Positions 8,684 to 17,974 are shown, counted from the first letter of the stretch. The stretch is DNA of 64,000 nucleotides from Tolypothrix tenuis PCC 7101 (GCF_002368295.1 NZ_AP018249.1:124001-188000), one strand, 5' to 3'. Numbers and translations are program-made. Notes: generated by a model from the letters alone, not told the origin.

Positions 8684-8932
8684 TTACGCCAGATCAATAT
8701 CGCTCTTGTAAGTCATAGGTCTTGGCAGTGCTTTCTTCTTGGGAGGCGCTGAAGATTTCTTCGGTGGTTGTGGCGCACGGCATTTTTCACAGTAGAGTGG
8801 TCGTGGCCCATAAGTTTCACGCTGCGTTGGTTGTTCGCACTGCTTACACACAAAGTTGAAAATCCGAGTGTGAATCTCACGTTGATGCGCTCGAACTGTG
8901 TATTCTTTGACGTTGATTACCTTGCTTGGCAT
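8684..8932 (-). CDS. Small zinc-ribbon protein
   Basis: An 82-residue protein with two CxxC knuckles (Cys29/Cys32 and Cys48/Cys51), 16 residues apart, followed by a Pro/Lys-rich basic tail. The arrangement fits a zinc ribbon that binds nucleic acid or protein. It is a lone gene with its own promoter region. No specific function is recognised. Confidence 0.65.
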   Translation of the reverse strand: MPSKVINVKEYTVRAHQREIHTRIFNFVCKQCEQPTQRETYGPRPLYCEKCRAPQPPKKSSAPPKKKALPRPMTYKSDIDLA

Positions 8933-9147
8933 TGTCTATAGTAAATAGGGACTCAATTAAGTTGGATTTGAATTGACCCAACAACTTCTTGAATCTTAAC
9001 CGCTCTGTTAGAAGTTTCAAGTACATATATCAAAACTTGAAGTAGATTTGAATAGTACGCTTGCAGTTTCCTGTTTTAGGCAATTTCTCAGAAGCTACAT
9101 TATAGCTGGCGATTTTAGAACCTATTTTAGATTTTGTGAAATATTCC

Positions 9148-9929
9148 TTAATGGAGTTCAAAAAATGACTCTTGTCCTAAATGTTTTACATAATTTTTGA
9201 CAAGCTCCTGAAGAGTGCTTTGATTCCCTATGTCAATCCAGTCATCAATTCTTCCTAAAAAACAATATCTTTGGGTGATAAATCTCCGCTTCTGTTCATC
9301 AATCAAAATAAACCGAAGCATGGGCGAATAAGAGATTGACTTCTTAAGTCTAGTTTGTGCTTCTCGCAATTTATCTATTAAACTAAAGTTTAGCAGTTCT
9401 GATAGCAGATTAACGTCTTGATCTGGTGTATATACAGTAATAGTCTCTTTTTTTATCAAACAGAATTCAGGAGTCAGGAGCCAGAATTCAGAATTGAATT
9501 CTGTGCGACTGGCGGATGAATAAACGGGTTTAAGACCCCCACCAAATTGAAAATTTGGTGGTCTTCTCCCAAAGGGAGACGCTACGCGAACAATGAGTGG
9601 CGAGTCTGAATCCCCCACTGATTGTATTCTGACTCCTGAATTCTGACTTCTGAATTCTTCAAATCTATTTGGTAGGATTCTAAATTAGAAAACTTTTTTA
9701 TTCCTTCTTCTACAGTTGACCTTTCTTCATCACTAATAATTTTAGGTTGAACCTTTCTCAGAAAAACCTGAGCGTTAGGATTTTCATAGATTTCATAGCC
9801 TTTAGGCATAGCTTCAATTACATGCCCTTCATTTTTCATAGAAAAGAAATACTTTGGTTTACCAGTTTTGGTCATCCCTTGATGAAGATAATATATCTGT
9901 TCTTTTCTATTCACGTATTTTATCGGCAT
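9148..9929 (-). pseudogene. Unknown gene split by a MITE-like insertion
   Basis: The 5' part (9663-9929) encodes MPIKYVNRKEQIYYL... up to ...ESYQIDL, and the 3' part (9148-9460) encodes IKKETITVYTPD... to the end. Between them is the 198-base element at 9461-9658. Removing the element and one copy of the 5-base target duplication (TCAAA on the plus strand) restores Gln-Ile-Asp-Leu-Ile-Lys-Lys-Glu-Thr in one frame, a 192-residue protein. The family is not recognised. Two shorter hybrid proteins that read into the element could still be made. Confidence 0.8.
9461..9658. mobile_element. MITE-like element, copy 2, with target duplication
   Basis: A 198-base element with ends AGAATTCAG on the left (after one C) and CTGAATTCT on the right, repeated inward (GGAGTCAGGAG, GACTCCTGAATTC). 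It is flanked by TCAAA at 9456-9460 and 9659-9663. It encodes no transposase, so it would need one in trans. The internal phrase GACTGGCGGATGAATAA is shared with the other copies. Confidence 0.75.
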
Positions 9930-9975
9930 TTAACCTCATACCTTGCTACTATTTTCTTAAATGACTTTTATATAG

Positions 9976-10153
9976 CAGAATTCAAAAATCAGGAGTCAGA
10001 ATTCATACTGAATTCTGTGCGACTGGTGGATGAATATTGGTTTAAAACCTTGCCCCTAGTGGGCGAAACTAGTATTAAATATTCAACAATAATTAAAACT
10101 CTATCCCTTTATGGGTAGAGTATTCTGAATTCTGAATTCTGTCTTCTGACTCC
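9976..10153. mobile_element. MITE-like element, copy 3
   Basis: About 178 bases bounded by CAGAATTC..AGGAGTCAGAATTC and its inverse near 10119-10153. It shares ATTCTGTGCGACTGG.GGATGAATA with copy 2. TTTTATAT occurs just outside both ends (9966-9973 and 10155-10162) and may be a target duplication, but the region is AT-rich. It lies between the split gene and the sigma factor gene. Confidence 0.6.
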
Positions 10154-10206
10154 TTTTTATATCCTCAATCATACCAGTCATCAACCTGGTGGGGAGACAA
10201 TGCAGT

Positions 10207-11157
10207 TCAAGAAGCTAAATACAGTCGGATATCGTTTGGAAAGCGACGTAGAGTATTCATGACTTGTTGTTGGATTTGGCGTACTTTTTGGGGACTGATA
10301 TTTAACTGTTGTGCAACTTCTTGTGCAGTTAGTTGGCGCTCGCTGTCTAGTCCATATCGCAGAATTAAAACTTCCCTTTGGATCGGTTTAAGAAATGCCA
10401 ACAACTTTGCGAGGTCTTCACGCAGACACTCCTGGGTAACAAGCTCATCAATAGAAATGCTATCTGAAGGTATGATTTCTTGGAGTTCCATTTCTCGCTC
10501 TTCGCCTACAGGCTTTTCTAAAGACACTAACGGACGAAATGCCCCTAGATATTCCCGCATCTGTTGAGGCTCTACCCCTATAACTTGTGCAATTTCTTCA
10601 GTACTTGCTCTTCGACCCAGTTTTTGGGATAGTTCTCGCTGTACTTTTCTAATTTGAACAAATTTTTCAGTCAAATGCACAGGTAAGCGCACTGTGCGAG
10701 ATTTTTCTGCAATAGCTCGCATGATTGCTTCTCTAATCCACCAGTAGGCGTAAGTAGAAAATTTATAACCTCGATTGGGGTCAAATTTTTCTACACCCCT
10801 TTGTAAACCAATGGCTCCTTCTTGAAGCAAATCCAGCAGCTCTAATTTACTCCACTGATATTTTTTCGCAATCGAAACCACCAACCGTAGGTTCGATGTT
10901 ACCATCTTCTGTTTGGCTCGTTGACCTAGCTGTTGAATCCTGTTTAATTCTGTTTCATCTTTGCCCACATCCGCCGCCAATTCAGCTCTCATCGGTTCTC
11001 GATGCAGCTTTTGCTTGAGCGCACTTGTGGCTTGCTCAATAGCTATCATCTGCTGTATCTGTCTGCTATAAGCAATTTCCTGTTCGGCACTCAATAAGGG
11101 AAAACGGCTAATTTCTTGTAGATACTGGCGAACCATATCTTGATTGAGACGGGACAT
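10207..11157 (-). CDS. Group-2 sigma-70 factor
   Basis: About 316 residues with sigma regions in order: 1.2 (DMVRQYLQEISRFPLL), 2.1-2.4 (SNLRLVVSIAKKYQ, LDLLQEGAIGLQRGVEKFD, FSTYAYWWIREAI), 3 (RLPVHLTEK), 4.1-4.2 (LREDLAKLLAFLKPIQREVLILRYGL ending in an HTH). It lacks the long region 1.1 of housekeeping RpoD, which is typical of the alternative sigma factors of cyanobacteria. ATG 11157 is chosen over the TTG two codons upstream. A plasmid-borne copy may retune host promoters. Confidence 0.9.
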   Translation of the reverse strand: MSRLNQDMVRQYLQEISRFPLLSAEQEIAYSRQIQQMIAIEQATSALKQKLHREPMRAELAADVGKDETELNRIQQLGQRAKQKMVTSNLRLVVSIAKKYQWSKLELLDLLQEGAIGLQRGVEKFDPNRGYKFSTYAYWWIREAIMRAIAEKSRTVRLPVHLTEKFVQIRKVQRELSQKLGRRASTEEIAQVIGVEPQQMREYLGAFRPLVSLEKPVGEEREMELQEIIPSDSISIDELVTQECLREDLAKLLAFLKPIQREVLILRYGLDSERQLTAQEVAQQLNISPQKVRQIQQQVMNTLRRFPNDIRLYLAS

Positions 11158-11411
11158 ACACAAAAATTCACAAATTCGGTAAATAAAGAAATTACTATCG
11201 CAGAATCATACAATAACTTCTACCGAAAATCACAACCCATCAAAGCATCACGCCACTCCCAGCGCAGCGTCAGTTAAATTGGTTGATCCAGAATCTTAGT
11301 GGATGGGAGTTAACGGGTTGTGGCGATCGCTTTCATAACTACTTTTAAATTTCTTTCGTGCCATTTGATTCTGAATTTTGTATTCTTCTTTGAAGAAGCT
11401 GCACTCCTTAC

Positions 11412-12626
11412 ATGAGAAAAACTATGCCAAAAAATTGGGCTTTAAAAGTAGATCAGTATTTCAACGCAAATTCTAACTGCATTGTCGCTACCGCCCATGT
11501 AGATACCTTTCCCACTGACCTTCCATTAGAGCCAAATATCAGAGAACCTAACCGCAAAAGTTCCACTTACAGACAAATCTATGACTCATTGACCACTGAA
11601 CCCGAAAAATTCTTTGAGCGACATAGCGGCATCGTGCTGTGTGCAAATAAGGTTAAGCCTAACAGTAAAAAGACACAGCTAGACTTAGAAATCCTTGAGG
11701 CACAAGAAGGTGGTAGCGATGGCATCATTAACGGGGGGCATACGGTTTTGGCTTTTCAACAGGCCAGAGGCTACAACTTTGACCTCTCGAAAGCCAGGGT
11801 TAAAGTTACCATTCATATTGGCTTAAGCGAGGATGAAGCAAAAGATATCGCCTTAGCATCTAATACATCTGCCCCTGTAGATGCGCGCTCAAAGGTCAAT
11901 GCCAGGGGTGATTATAAATTCATTAAACAGTTTTTAGCGCAACTAGAGCGTGACCAAGAAACAAAATTCCGCATTGCCTATTACCAAAACCAAAGCGGTG
12001 CACCCAAAAGTCCGCAATGCAACGTCAACCATTTGATTAAGTTGATGAATTGCCTGGACAGAAACAAATACAACCCAGACAGCAAGAGTAGAACCAAACA
12101 CCCACCTGTCAGTAATACACCGTCCTTGAGTGAAGCGGAAAGACAAAGACTATCGAAATTACTGCCGCTACTGCCAAAAGCATTGTGGATTGAACAACAA
12201 TTATTTAAGACTATTGAGGAACATATCACCAAGCCCAGAAAAAAAGGAATCATTGACTTAGCCTCAATTGACCCACGCAAGAATACGCTCTTGCCAGATA
12301 GCCGATATTCTTTTGGGTTTAGCGCGCCTGCTGATATTGCTATGCCCATTGTTGCTGCTTATCGGGTGTTTTTGGACGAGCAGTACAATTGGATTATTCC
12401 TTTTGATGAGTTCGCTCTTGATTTCCTTCAACATCTGTGGACTAACTATTACAGGAAATACTTGGTGTCAGAAAAATTAGCTGGGAATACAGTTGGGACT
12501 AAAATCTGCCGCAATCCGGTAATTTGGGATAACCTTTATGTTTCAGCACAAAGCTACTTGAATCAGCACTTGATCAAGATGGTTGGCTCAAACACCAAGC
12601 GCGAAGATTTGAAACTAGTGAATTGA
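11412..12626 (+). CDS. AIPR-like protein (possible phage-defence factor)
   Basis: A 404-residue protein. The segment FFERHSGIVLCANKV, the later IINGGHTVLAFQQAR and VTIHIGLSEDEAKDIALASNTSAPV resemble the AIPR family (named after an abortive-infection phage-resistance protein), which normally reads FF..NNGI and IVNG.QT. Reported family members are linked to phage resistance in some bacteria, but many are uncharacterised. It stands alone between the sigma factor and an XRE regulator. The start ATG 11412 has no strong ribosome binding site, and a second ATG is at 11424. Confidence 0.65.
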   Translation: MRKTMPKNWALKVDQYFNANSNCIVATAHVDTFPTDLPLEPNIREPNRKSSTYRQIYDSLTTEPEKFFERHSGIVLCANKVKPNSKKTQLDLEILEAQEGGSDGIINGGHTVLAFQQARGYNFDLSKARVKVTIHIGLSEDEAKDIALASNTSAPVDARSKVNARGDYKFIKQFLAQLERDQETKFRIAYYQNQSGAPKSPQCNVNHLIKLMNCLDRNKYNPDSKSRTKHPPVSNTPSLSEAERQRLSKLLPLLPKALWIEQQLFKTIEEHITKPRKKGIIDLASIDPRKNTLLPDSRYSFGFSAPADIAMPIVAAYRVFLDEQYNWIIPFDEFALDFLQHLWTNYYRKYLVSEKLAGNTVGTKICRNPVIWDNLYVSAQSYLNQHLIKMVGSNTKREDLKLVN

Positions 12627-12635
12627 TTACTATGG

Positions 12636-12679
12636 TGGAAAGCGTATTGTTAGACTTCGATTGCAAAATGCGCTTTCCA
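12636..12679. other. Inverted repeat after the AIPR-like gene
   Basis: TGGAAAGCG (12636-12644) and CGCTTTCCA (12671-12679) form a perfect 9-base stem with a 26-base loop. There is no T-run in the correct place for a terminator. It may be a structural or binding element. Confidence 0.35.
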
Positions 12680-12822
12680 AAAAAGCATCACCATCATCGC
12701 AGTACCGTAAGTAAGCGATCGCACGGTTAGAAGCCTTGTCATTACCCACATTTTCTTATAACTGGCGATCACCCTTTAGCGTTTATACTTATACTTATTA
12801 GATAAATACAAATATAATTAGC

Positions 12823-13275
12823 TTAAGCCCGTTTAATTAAAAATGCTACACTTGTAGAAATTACTTCTGCAATATCTGCTGGATCGAGTAAATAAATTTG
12901 TGCTAAGACTTCTCTTTTAATCTCTTCAGAACTCAAAGTTTTACGTTTTTTTATACCTTGCAATTTTTGTTTCTCTAAACCTTGGCAGTATGTCGATAAG
13001 GAAATTTCTCCATCTAAATAAAGCTGTAATGATTCACTATCGCCACCAGTTACCTTTGCTAACCGCTGAAAGTTCCTAGAATCAGCTTCGGGAACAGTTT
13101 TTCCTTTCAACCACCGATAAACTGTTGTGAAATCTACACCCAGCGCTTCAGATAAGGTCGTTTGAGTCCAGCCATCTTTTAACAGCTGCTCAACCAACTG
13201 AGCTAATCGTTTCTGGCGTTCCTGCATTGTAGAAGACCCGGAATTAAAAGTGGCAACTGATACTTGAGGTTTCAT
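12823..13275 (-). CDS. XRE-type HTH regulator
   Basis: A 150-residue protein with a helix-turn-helix at about 35-62 (WTQTTLSEALGVDFTTVYRWLKGK), followed by a C-terminal helical region that may dimerise. It is divergent from the replication region. GGATACTA occurs twice (13309-13316, 13326-13333) just upstream of its start and may be its own operator. The target genes are not known. Confidence 0.8.
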   Translation of the reverse strand: MKPQVSVATFNSGSSTMQERQKRLAQLVEQLLKDGWTQTTLSEALGVDFTTVYRWLKGKTVPEADSRNFQRLAKVTGGDSESLQLYLDGEISLSTYCQGLEKQKLQGIKKRKTLSSEEIKREVLAQIYLLDPADIAEVISTSVAFLIKRA

Positions 13276-13308
13276 ACTTACTTAATTTAATTTAGTATTT
13301 ATACCACT

Positions 13309-13333
13309 GGATACTAACCACTAAAGGATACTA
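13309..13333. promoter_or_regulatory. Direct repeat GGATACTA x2, possible operator
   Basis: Two identical 8-base words 17 bases apart lie 34-58 bases upstream of the XRE regulator start on the minus strand. The position suits autoregulation. No footprint-type evidence is possible here. Confidence 0.35.
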
Positions 13334-14008
13334 GGGCAGCTGTTGTGGGCTTAGATTGCTAATTTTAATATAACTAATTTAAGACTAAAATTCTAATATT
13401 TACAAGGGTTTCAGCTACCCCAACTGATTGTAAAGAAATAGACAAGCACAAATTTATTTCCTAAATCTCCAGATTCTTAGGGCTACTTTCAGCCTAATAC
13501 CATCAAATCTGGAAAGCTCTTAGCACGGTGATTAATTTATCTCAGTCTTAAGAATTTTCAACAATACTTATTTTTGCTGTCTTGGTTTTAGAGCTAATTT
13601 GTAAACTTAAGTAAACTCTTCGTATCGTAAGGGTTTCAGGAATTTAAATTAATCAAGTCTTTATCCTGCGAAAGCTAGAAGCTAATGAGCATTTAAGTTG
13701 CATAACCCCAAGGCTGAACCGCTGACCACAAGCGACTCATCCCGGAAAAATGAATGACGATTAGCTTACCCAGTAATGAATTGGGTGTCCTTAAGATTTT
13801 CTTTACGAATTAGCCCTTAATACAGGCATTTTGGGCTATACATGCCTACTTCTCCAAATAAGCATACTTACAACATCATAGTTAAATCGTATTTGTTGTT
13901 AAATCTGCTACTTTTATACTGCTAGACTAGACCTCTAATTTTAACATTCTGTATTGTAGGATACAAATTATAAATATTAAGAAAATTTAAGCAGCTATGT
14001 AATTATTA

Positions 14009-14043
14009 TTGCACTGTGCAATAGTAAGTATTGCATGGTGCAA
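14009..14043. promoter_or_regulatory. Paired TTGCA-N3-TGCAA operators
   Basis: Two 13-base palindromic words, TTGCACTGTGCAA (14009-14021) and TTGCATGGTGCAA (14031-14043), have centres 22 bases apart, about two helical turns. They lie 105 bases upstream of the 14148 start. This arrangement is typical of a dimeric regulator binding cooperatively. The regulator is unknown; the 14148 protein itself is a candidate. Confidence 0.5.
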
Positions 14044-14147
14044 AAGAAATACTATGTATACAAAAATATCTGTTAATCACAGCATAGTTCAGTATACCTC
14101 TAGTTTAAACAAAGACTTAAAACCTTATCAGAGGAGAAAACATATTA

Positions 14148-15137
14148 ATGTCATCCTCTAGCTCTGCCATTAATTTGGATAAACTTAATCTTCTTACTTC
14201 CACACCCGATTGTGAGCCAGTGGATTTAAAGAAAGACCATGAATATAACAAGACTAATGGTGAAAATATACAAAACAGCGAAATTATCAGCGAGGCTGAG
14301 GCGCAGGAACTAAGGAGGTTAGAAGCTAAAGTAGAACGTGGATTAAGAGCATTTTGGGAAATAGGACAAGCCTTACGCCAGATTCAAGATCAACGTTTAT
14401 ATCGGCAACACTACAAAAATTTTGAGGAATATTGCATTAATCGTTGGGAGATGTCACGACGTTCGGCTTATCAACTGATGGAGGCAGCCTCAGTTTATGA
14501 AAATGTGCGCCATGGCGCACAAATTCTTCCCGCCAATGAGCGCCAAGCCCGTCCTCTAACAGTACTACCTCCTGAAAAACAACGAGAAGCTTGGAATAAA
14601 GCAGTTTCCACAGCTCCTAGTGGCAAAGTGACATCTATCCACGTTGCCCAAGTTGCCAAAGAATATCAGCAAGGTAATGTAGTAACCAAATCTAGGAAAA
14701 ATAAAACTCCTAATCTACAACAATCAACTAACAACTCTAAACCATCAGATGAGCGTAGCTGCTGGAACTGTCTTCATTGCAGCAAAGAGTTTGTTGATGA
14801 CCCCCACAGTTTCTATTGCTATCAACTAGGGAAATTAAGCTTTATCGAAAAAGACGGTAATCAACGGGCACAGTCATGCAAATTCTGGACTCATCGACAA
14901 GCAGAATTAGATGAAATCAATCAGTCTCGGCCAACCTCACAAGAAAGCTTTACTTTAACTCTACAACTGCCTGCATATTTACAGCCATTAATACAAGATG
15001 CTGCCAAAGAGTCTGGTTTAGTTGTGGTTGATTGGGTTACAAATATTTTAAAAGCAGCTGTTCTTAAAAGCGAAGAATCCCGCAATACGCAGATTCATCA
15101 AGAGATTATTGATATTCAAGTTTCAGAAATTGCTTGA
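14148..15137 (+). CDS. DNA-binding-like plasmid protein with a Cys-rich segment
   Basis: A 329-residue protein. Residues about 45-110 (EVERGLRAFWEIGQALRQIQ... RWEMSRRSAYQLMEAA) resemble the helical HTH-type region of DUF3102/KorB-like plasmid proteins. A segment CWNCLHCSKEF...FYCYQLGK...SCKFW with five or more Cys may bind a metal. The C-terminus is helical. It has a good ribosome binding site (GAGGAGA). The neighbours are non-coding regions and a replication-type protein, so a role in copy control or partition is likely but inferred. Confidence 0.55.
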   Translation: MSSSSSAINLDKLNLLTSTPDCEPVDLKKDHEYNKTNGENIQNSEIISEAEAQELRRLEAKVERGLRAFWEIGQALRQIQDQRLYRQHYKNFEEYCINRWEMSRRSAYQLMEAASVYENVRHGAQILPANERQARPLTVLPPEKQREAWNKAVSTAPSGKVTSIHVAQVAKEYQQGNVVTKSRKNKTPNLQQSTNNSKPSDERSCWNCLHCSKEFVDDPHSFYCYQLGKLSFIEKDGNQRAQSCKFWTHRQAELDEINQSRPTSQESFTLTLQLPAYLQPLIQDAAKESGLVVVDWVTNILKAAVLKSEESRNTQIHQEIIDIQVSEIA

Positions 15138-15690
15138 CCAAAGCAAAACTATATTCGCTGTTATGTAAACAGAAATTATTTGCTTAAACCTTTCAATACC
15201 ATTCCAAAAGCCTATATAGGACTACTACAAATGTTCATTTAAAGGATGAATATACACCTAAACCTCTAAAAAAATAACTATACTTGTCAGATATACATAA
15301 GTTTTATTATACGCTAGATAAGTCAAAGTTAGCTTATTATTGAGCTAAAATTTCAGCAAACATAAGTAATTTTAGAGATTAATTACAATTTTTAATATAA
15401 AATTTTCCCAAGAATTAAGTCTTCAATTCCTGTTACATAAACTTAGTAATTACTAATCTGTAGCAGTGCAAAATTTGCTGCTCGCTTGTTCAAAGAACAA
15501 TTTGTAGAATTCTGGTTTAGTCCATGAGTAAAAAAGCAGGCATTTCTAAATGTAATTCAAATCATTTACAATTTTTGGCATTGAAAGCAATATGGCTTAA
15601 AGCCTTAGATAATAACCTGAAAATAATGTTGACATTTACTGCTCAACTCAATTCTCTAACACATATCTTACATGGCTGGGGAGGGCAGTT
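15138..15690. other. 553-base intergenic region, no gene seen
   Basis: AT-rich sequence without a supported reading frame, obvious tandem repeats or strong hairpins. It presumably contains the promoter of the gene at 15694 (GGGGAGGG ribosome binding site at about 15679). Confidence 0.4.
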
Positions 15691-15693
15691 TTG

Positions 15694-17256
15694 ATGTCGG
15701 TCAAACATAATAAAATAGAGTTAGCTGACCCTCAATCAGCAAACTATCAACTAGGAATATCTGGATTAGAAGTACCATCTACAGCAAAAACAACCAAGCG
15801 TCTTAGAAAACCGAAGAACCTTCCTTTTACAAAACCACCACTGTTTATCAGCAAAAACTACGAGATGACCGCAACAGGCGCACCAATTATTAGTGCCACT
15901 CAAGCCTACTTAAAACATCCAGACTGGAGTCAGTACAGTAATGGCAGCCTTTACTTCCAAAAACCATTTGGGAAGGGTCGTTATATTGAATTTTACATTC
16001 TGCACAAACAAGAGCATCAACCACAATACATCTCAGACCTTGCCGAACATCAAATTCTGGAGCAATATGGTGTGATGGCGGCAAGACTTCATGCTGTATT
16101 CGCTACATATGCAGCTGCACAAGCAGAACCTTGGAAGCAACCATTTGTGTTGCGAGGTTCAGAACTGATCAAAACACTGAAGATATATAAAAGTAAAAAA
16201 CTAACAAAATCTCAAAGACTGAAGGCGATCGCAGACTTAGCTTTGGTAGTAGGGACTTTAGGTGCAGTTATCCACTGGTATGAAGGAGAGTTAAATCTTT
16301 GTATCAAAGAGCGCTGCCTACTTTGGATAGTGAGCGTCCAGGAATATAGTCAACCAAATTTGTTCGGGGAAGATGATGATCTTTGCGAAGCGATCATCCG
16401 CGTACAACCAGGTCTTTGGACTTACAATTTCCTCAATTCCCAAGGTGAGCAATCGAGAACCGCTTTGTACCAGTATGGATTTATCCCGAAACAAGTCTTT
16501 GATCTAGATCCACATCAACATAAACTAGCATCTAGCCTAGCATTGTACATTATTCAAAATAGCCGCGCTCACAAGAATGGGATTTACACAGTTCATAGCC
16601 TATTGAGCAACGTTTTACCGTCCTATCAAATAGAACAAGCAGTCAATGATTATCGTTATGGTTGGAGACTGAAAGAAAATTTAGAAGAAGCATTGCTAGT
16701 TTTAAAAGATAAAGTTGGTATCAAAGTAGAGTTTGATGATGAAAGCTACCCACAGTGGCTTAGACCTTTATGGGCGATGCCAGATGAATTGAGTTGCCTA
16801 CCTGCTAAACAAAGAAATCAGCAGTTACTAGGAACTAAGCGCTTGCCAGATAACTATATTCAGAACATTTTATTTCCAGCAAAGTTGACTTTTAAGCTTC
16901 CTCTATCTGCTCAAAGACATCAAAATCAATTCAAAACTCCCAAAAGCAATGAAGTCTCTGGCAATTCCCAATGCCAGAAAAAAAATCACGAAACTCTCAC
17001 CTCAGCCAGTACTCCTAAATTAGTAAAAACATCTTCAAAAACAAGTGATGTTCCAAAAATCATAGATTTAGACCAAAATAAGGAGCTTACAGGAGATATT
17101 GTCCGGCTTTTAAGAACAGCCAAACGAATCAGTCAAAGGAAGCTTGCTCAGTCCGTAGGGATGAGTCAGAGTTGGATCAGGGATATTGAAAATGAGGGTA
17201 GAAATCAACCGATTCCTGAAAAGTACGCAACTAAGCTTAGAGAAATTTTAGCTTGA
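15694..17256 (+). CDS. Large protein with C-terminal XRE HTH, possible replication or regulation
   Basis: About 520 residues. The C-terminal 60 residues (GDIVRLLRTAKRISQRKLAQSVGMSQSWIRDIENE...) form a classic Cro/CI-type helix-turn-helix. The N-terminal 400 residues are of unknown fold with many aromatic residues (YIEFYILHKQEHQPQ, WIVSVQEYSQPN). Its position between AT-rich gaps and the iterons suggests an accessory replication or copy-control protein. That role is inferred, and I do not recognise the main domain. Confidence 0.55.
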   Translation: MSVKHNKIELADPQSANYQLGISGLEVPSTAKTTKRLRKPKNLPFTKPPLFISKNYEMTATGAPIISATQAYLKHPDWSQYSNGSLYFQKPFGKGRYIEFYILHKQEHQPQYISDLAEHQILEQYGVMAARLHAVFATYAAAQAEPWKQPFVLRGSELIKTLKIYKSKKLTKSQRLKAIADLALVVGTLGAVIHWYEGELNLCIKERCLLWIVSVQEYSQPNLFGEDDDLCEAIIRVQPGLWTYNFLNSQGEQSRTALYQYGFIPKQVFDLDPHQHKLASSLALYIIQNSRAHKNGIYTVHSLLSNVLPSYQIEQAVNDYRYGWRLKENLEEALLVLKDKVGIKVEFDDESYPQWLRPLWAMPDELSCLPAKQRNQQLLGTKRLPDNYIQNILFPAKLTFKLPLSAQRHQNQFKTPKSNEVSGNSQCQKKNHETLTSASTPKLVKTSSKTSDVPKIIDLDQNKELTGDIVRLLRTAKRISQRKLAQSVGMSQSWIRDIENEGRNQPIPEKYATKLREILA

Positions 17257-17640
17257 TCAAAAAGCTACCCTTTGCAGAGAGCCTCGCATACAAGAGAGAC
17301 ATGGGACAGATGGTTCGCTCAAGTCGAGCCAGCCGCTTGCAAAGAGAAGTCTGAGCGGAGGGTTCCTACGCCACTTGCTCCACTTGGAGAAACCTCAAAC
17401 GCTCTCTACGAGACGCTGCGCGTAGCTTGCTTCTCCGTAGGAGTACGCGGATTCGCTCTAAGCGTAAAGCCTACGGCATAGCTTCGCTTAGGGCGCAGCC
17501 TCTCATAGAGAAGCTATACCGTACCACTTCGTGGAAGCAAGCTACACGTAGCGTCTCCCCTTGGGAGAAGACCGCAGTGGTTCCCCGTTGTGCGGACTGG
17601 CGTGGGTTTCCCACGCAACTTTCCTCATAAATTTTTGGGT
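17257..17640. repeat. Cluster of dispersed cyanobacterial short repeats
   Basis: About 380 bases made of interleaved inverted repeats. A 24-base arm at 17410-17433 (begins GAGACGCTGCGCG) is matched in inverse by 17534-17557 (ends ACGTAGCGTCTC). Relatives of the same sequence occur near 9568 (GGGAGACGCTACGCG) and 62578 (GACGCTACGCGTGCTTGC). The short open frames in it are not convincing genes. Confidence 0.6.
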
Positions 17641-17938
17641 GATAAAGAGTTAACTGATTAATGAGGCTTTCAGCTTTTTCTGATTAACTATATTTTGAGA
17701 TATTTCCGCTAGCAGCCCCACACCTATGAAAAGCTTATGAAGTCAGGGTTTGAAGGCTTTACTCTGGTTCTTATTTATCAATGTTTATTGAGGTCACACA
17801 AGAATCAGGGTTACAAAATCAGATTTTAGAGCGATCGCCAGTTAGAAAAAAATGTGGGTAATGGATCAAAGTTAGAAACTAGGGGCTTGCGCGGCATTGC
17901 TCGTCGGTCAACCAAGCTCTCTAAAGTTTTAAAGGTTT

Positions 17939-17950
17939 TTGAGTACTCAA
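17939..17950. promoter_or_regulatory. Palindrome TTGAGTACTCAA upstream of the replication gene
   Basis: A perfect 12-base palindrome located 25 bases before the iterons. The identical word recurs inside the replication gene at 18528-18539, and TGAGTACT half-sites occur at 18075-18084 and 18112-18119 and again at about 18571. This repetition suggests a binding site of a plasmid-encoded protein. Confidence 0.5.
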
Positions 17951-17974
17951 CTTTTTGTTTTAAATCAAAATTAT

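Larger units (their letters stand above)
13276..14147. other. 872-base intergenic region before the 14148 gene
   Basis: No convincing reading frame. The region holds the GGATACTA pair, a structured block at 13679-13766 (GCTAAT...CATT against AATG...ATTAGC, with inner short stems), a hairpin CCCA/TGGG near 13769 and two TTGCA palindromes at 14009-14043. It is AT-rich (long A/T runs), as expected near a plasmid replication or partition locus, and could hold a small RNA. Confidence 0.4.

Noticed and set aside
12636..12679. Stem-loop as a terminator of the AIPR-like gene
   Set aside because: The T-run is missing on the plus strand; the A-run after the stem would suit neither direction well.
13586..13599. 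GGTTTTAGAGCTAA resembles the Cas9 crRNA repeat
   Set aside because: It occurs once, with no repeats, spacers or cas genes, so it is a chance match.
17272..17630. Two overlapping open frames of 67-69 codons
   Set aside because: The sequence is made of dispersed cyanobacterial inverted repeats that occur elsewhere in the window; the peptides are not protein-like.
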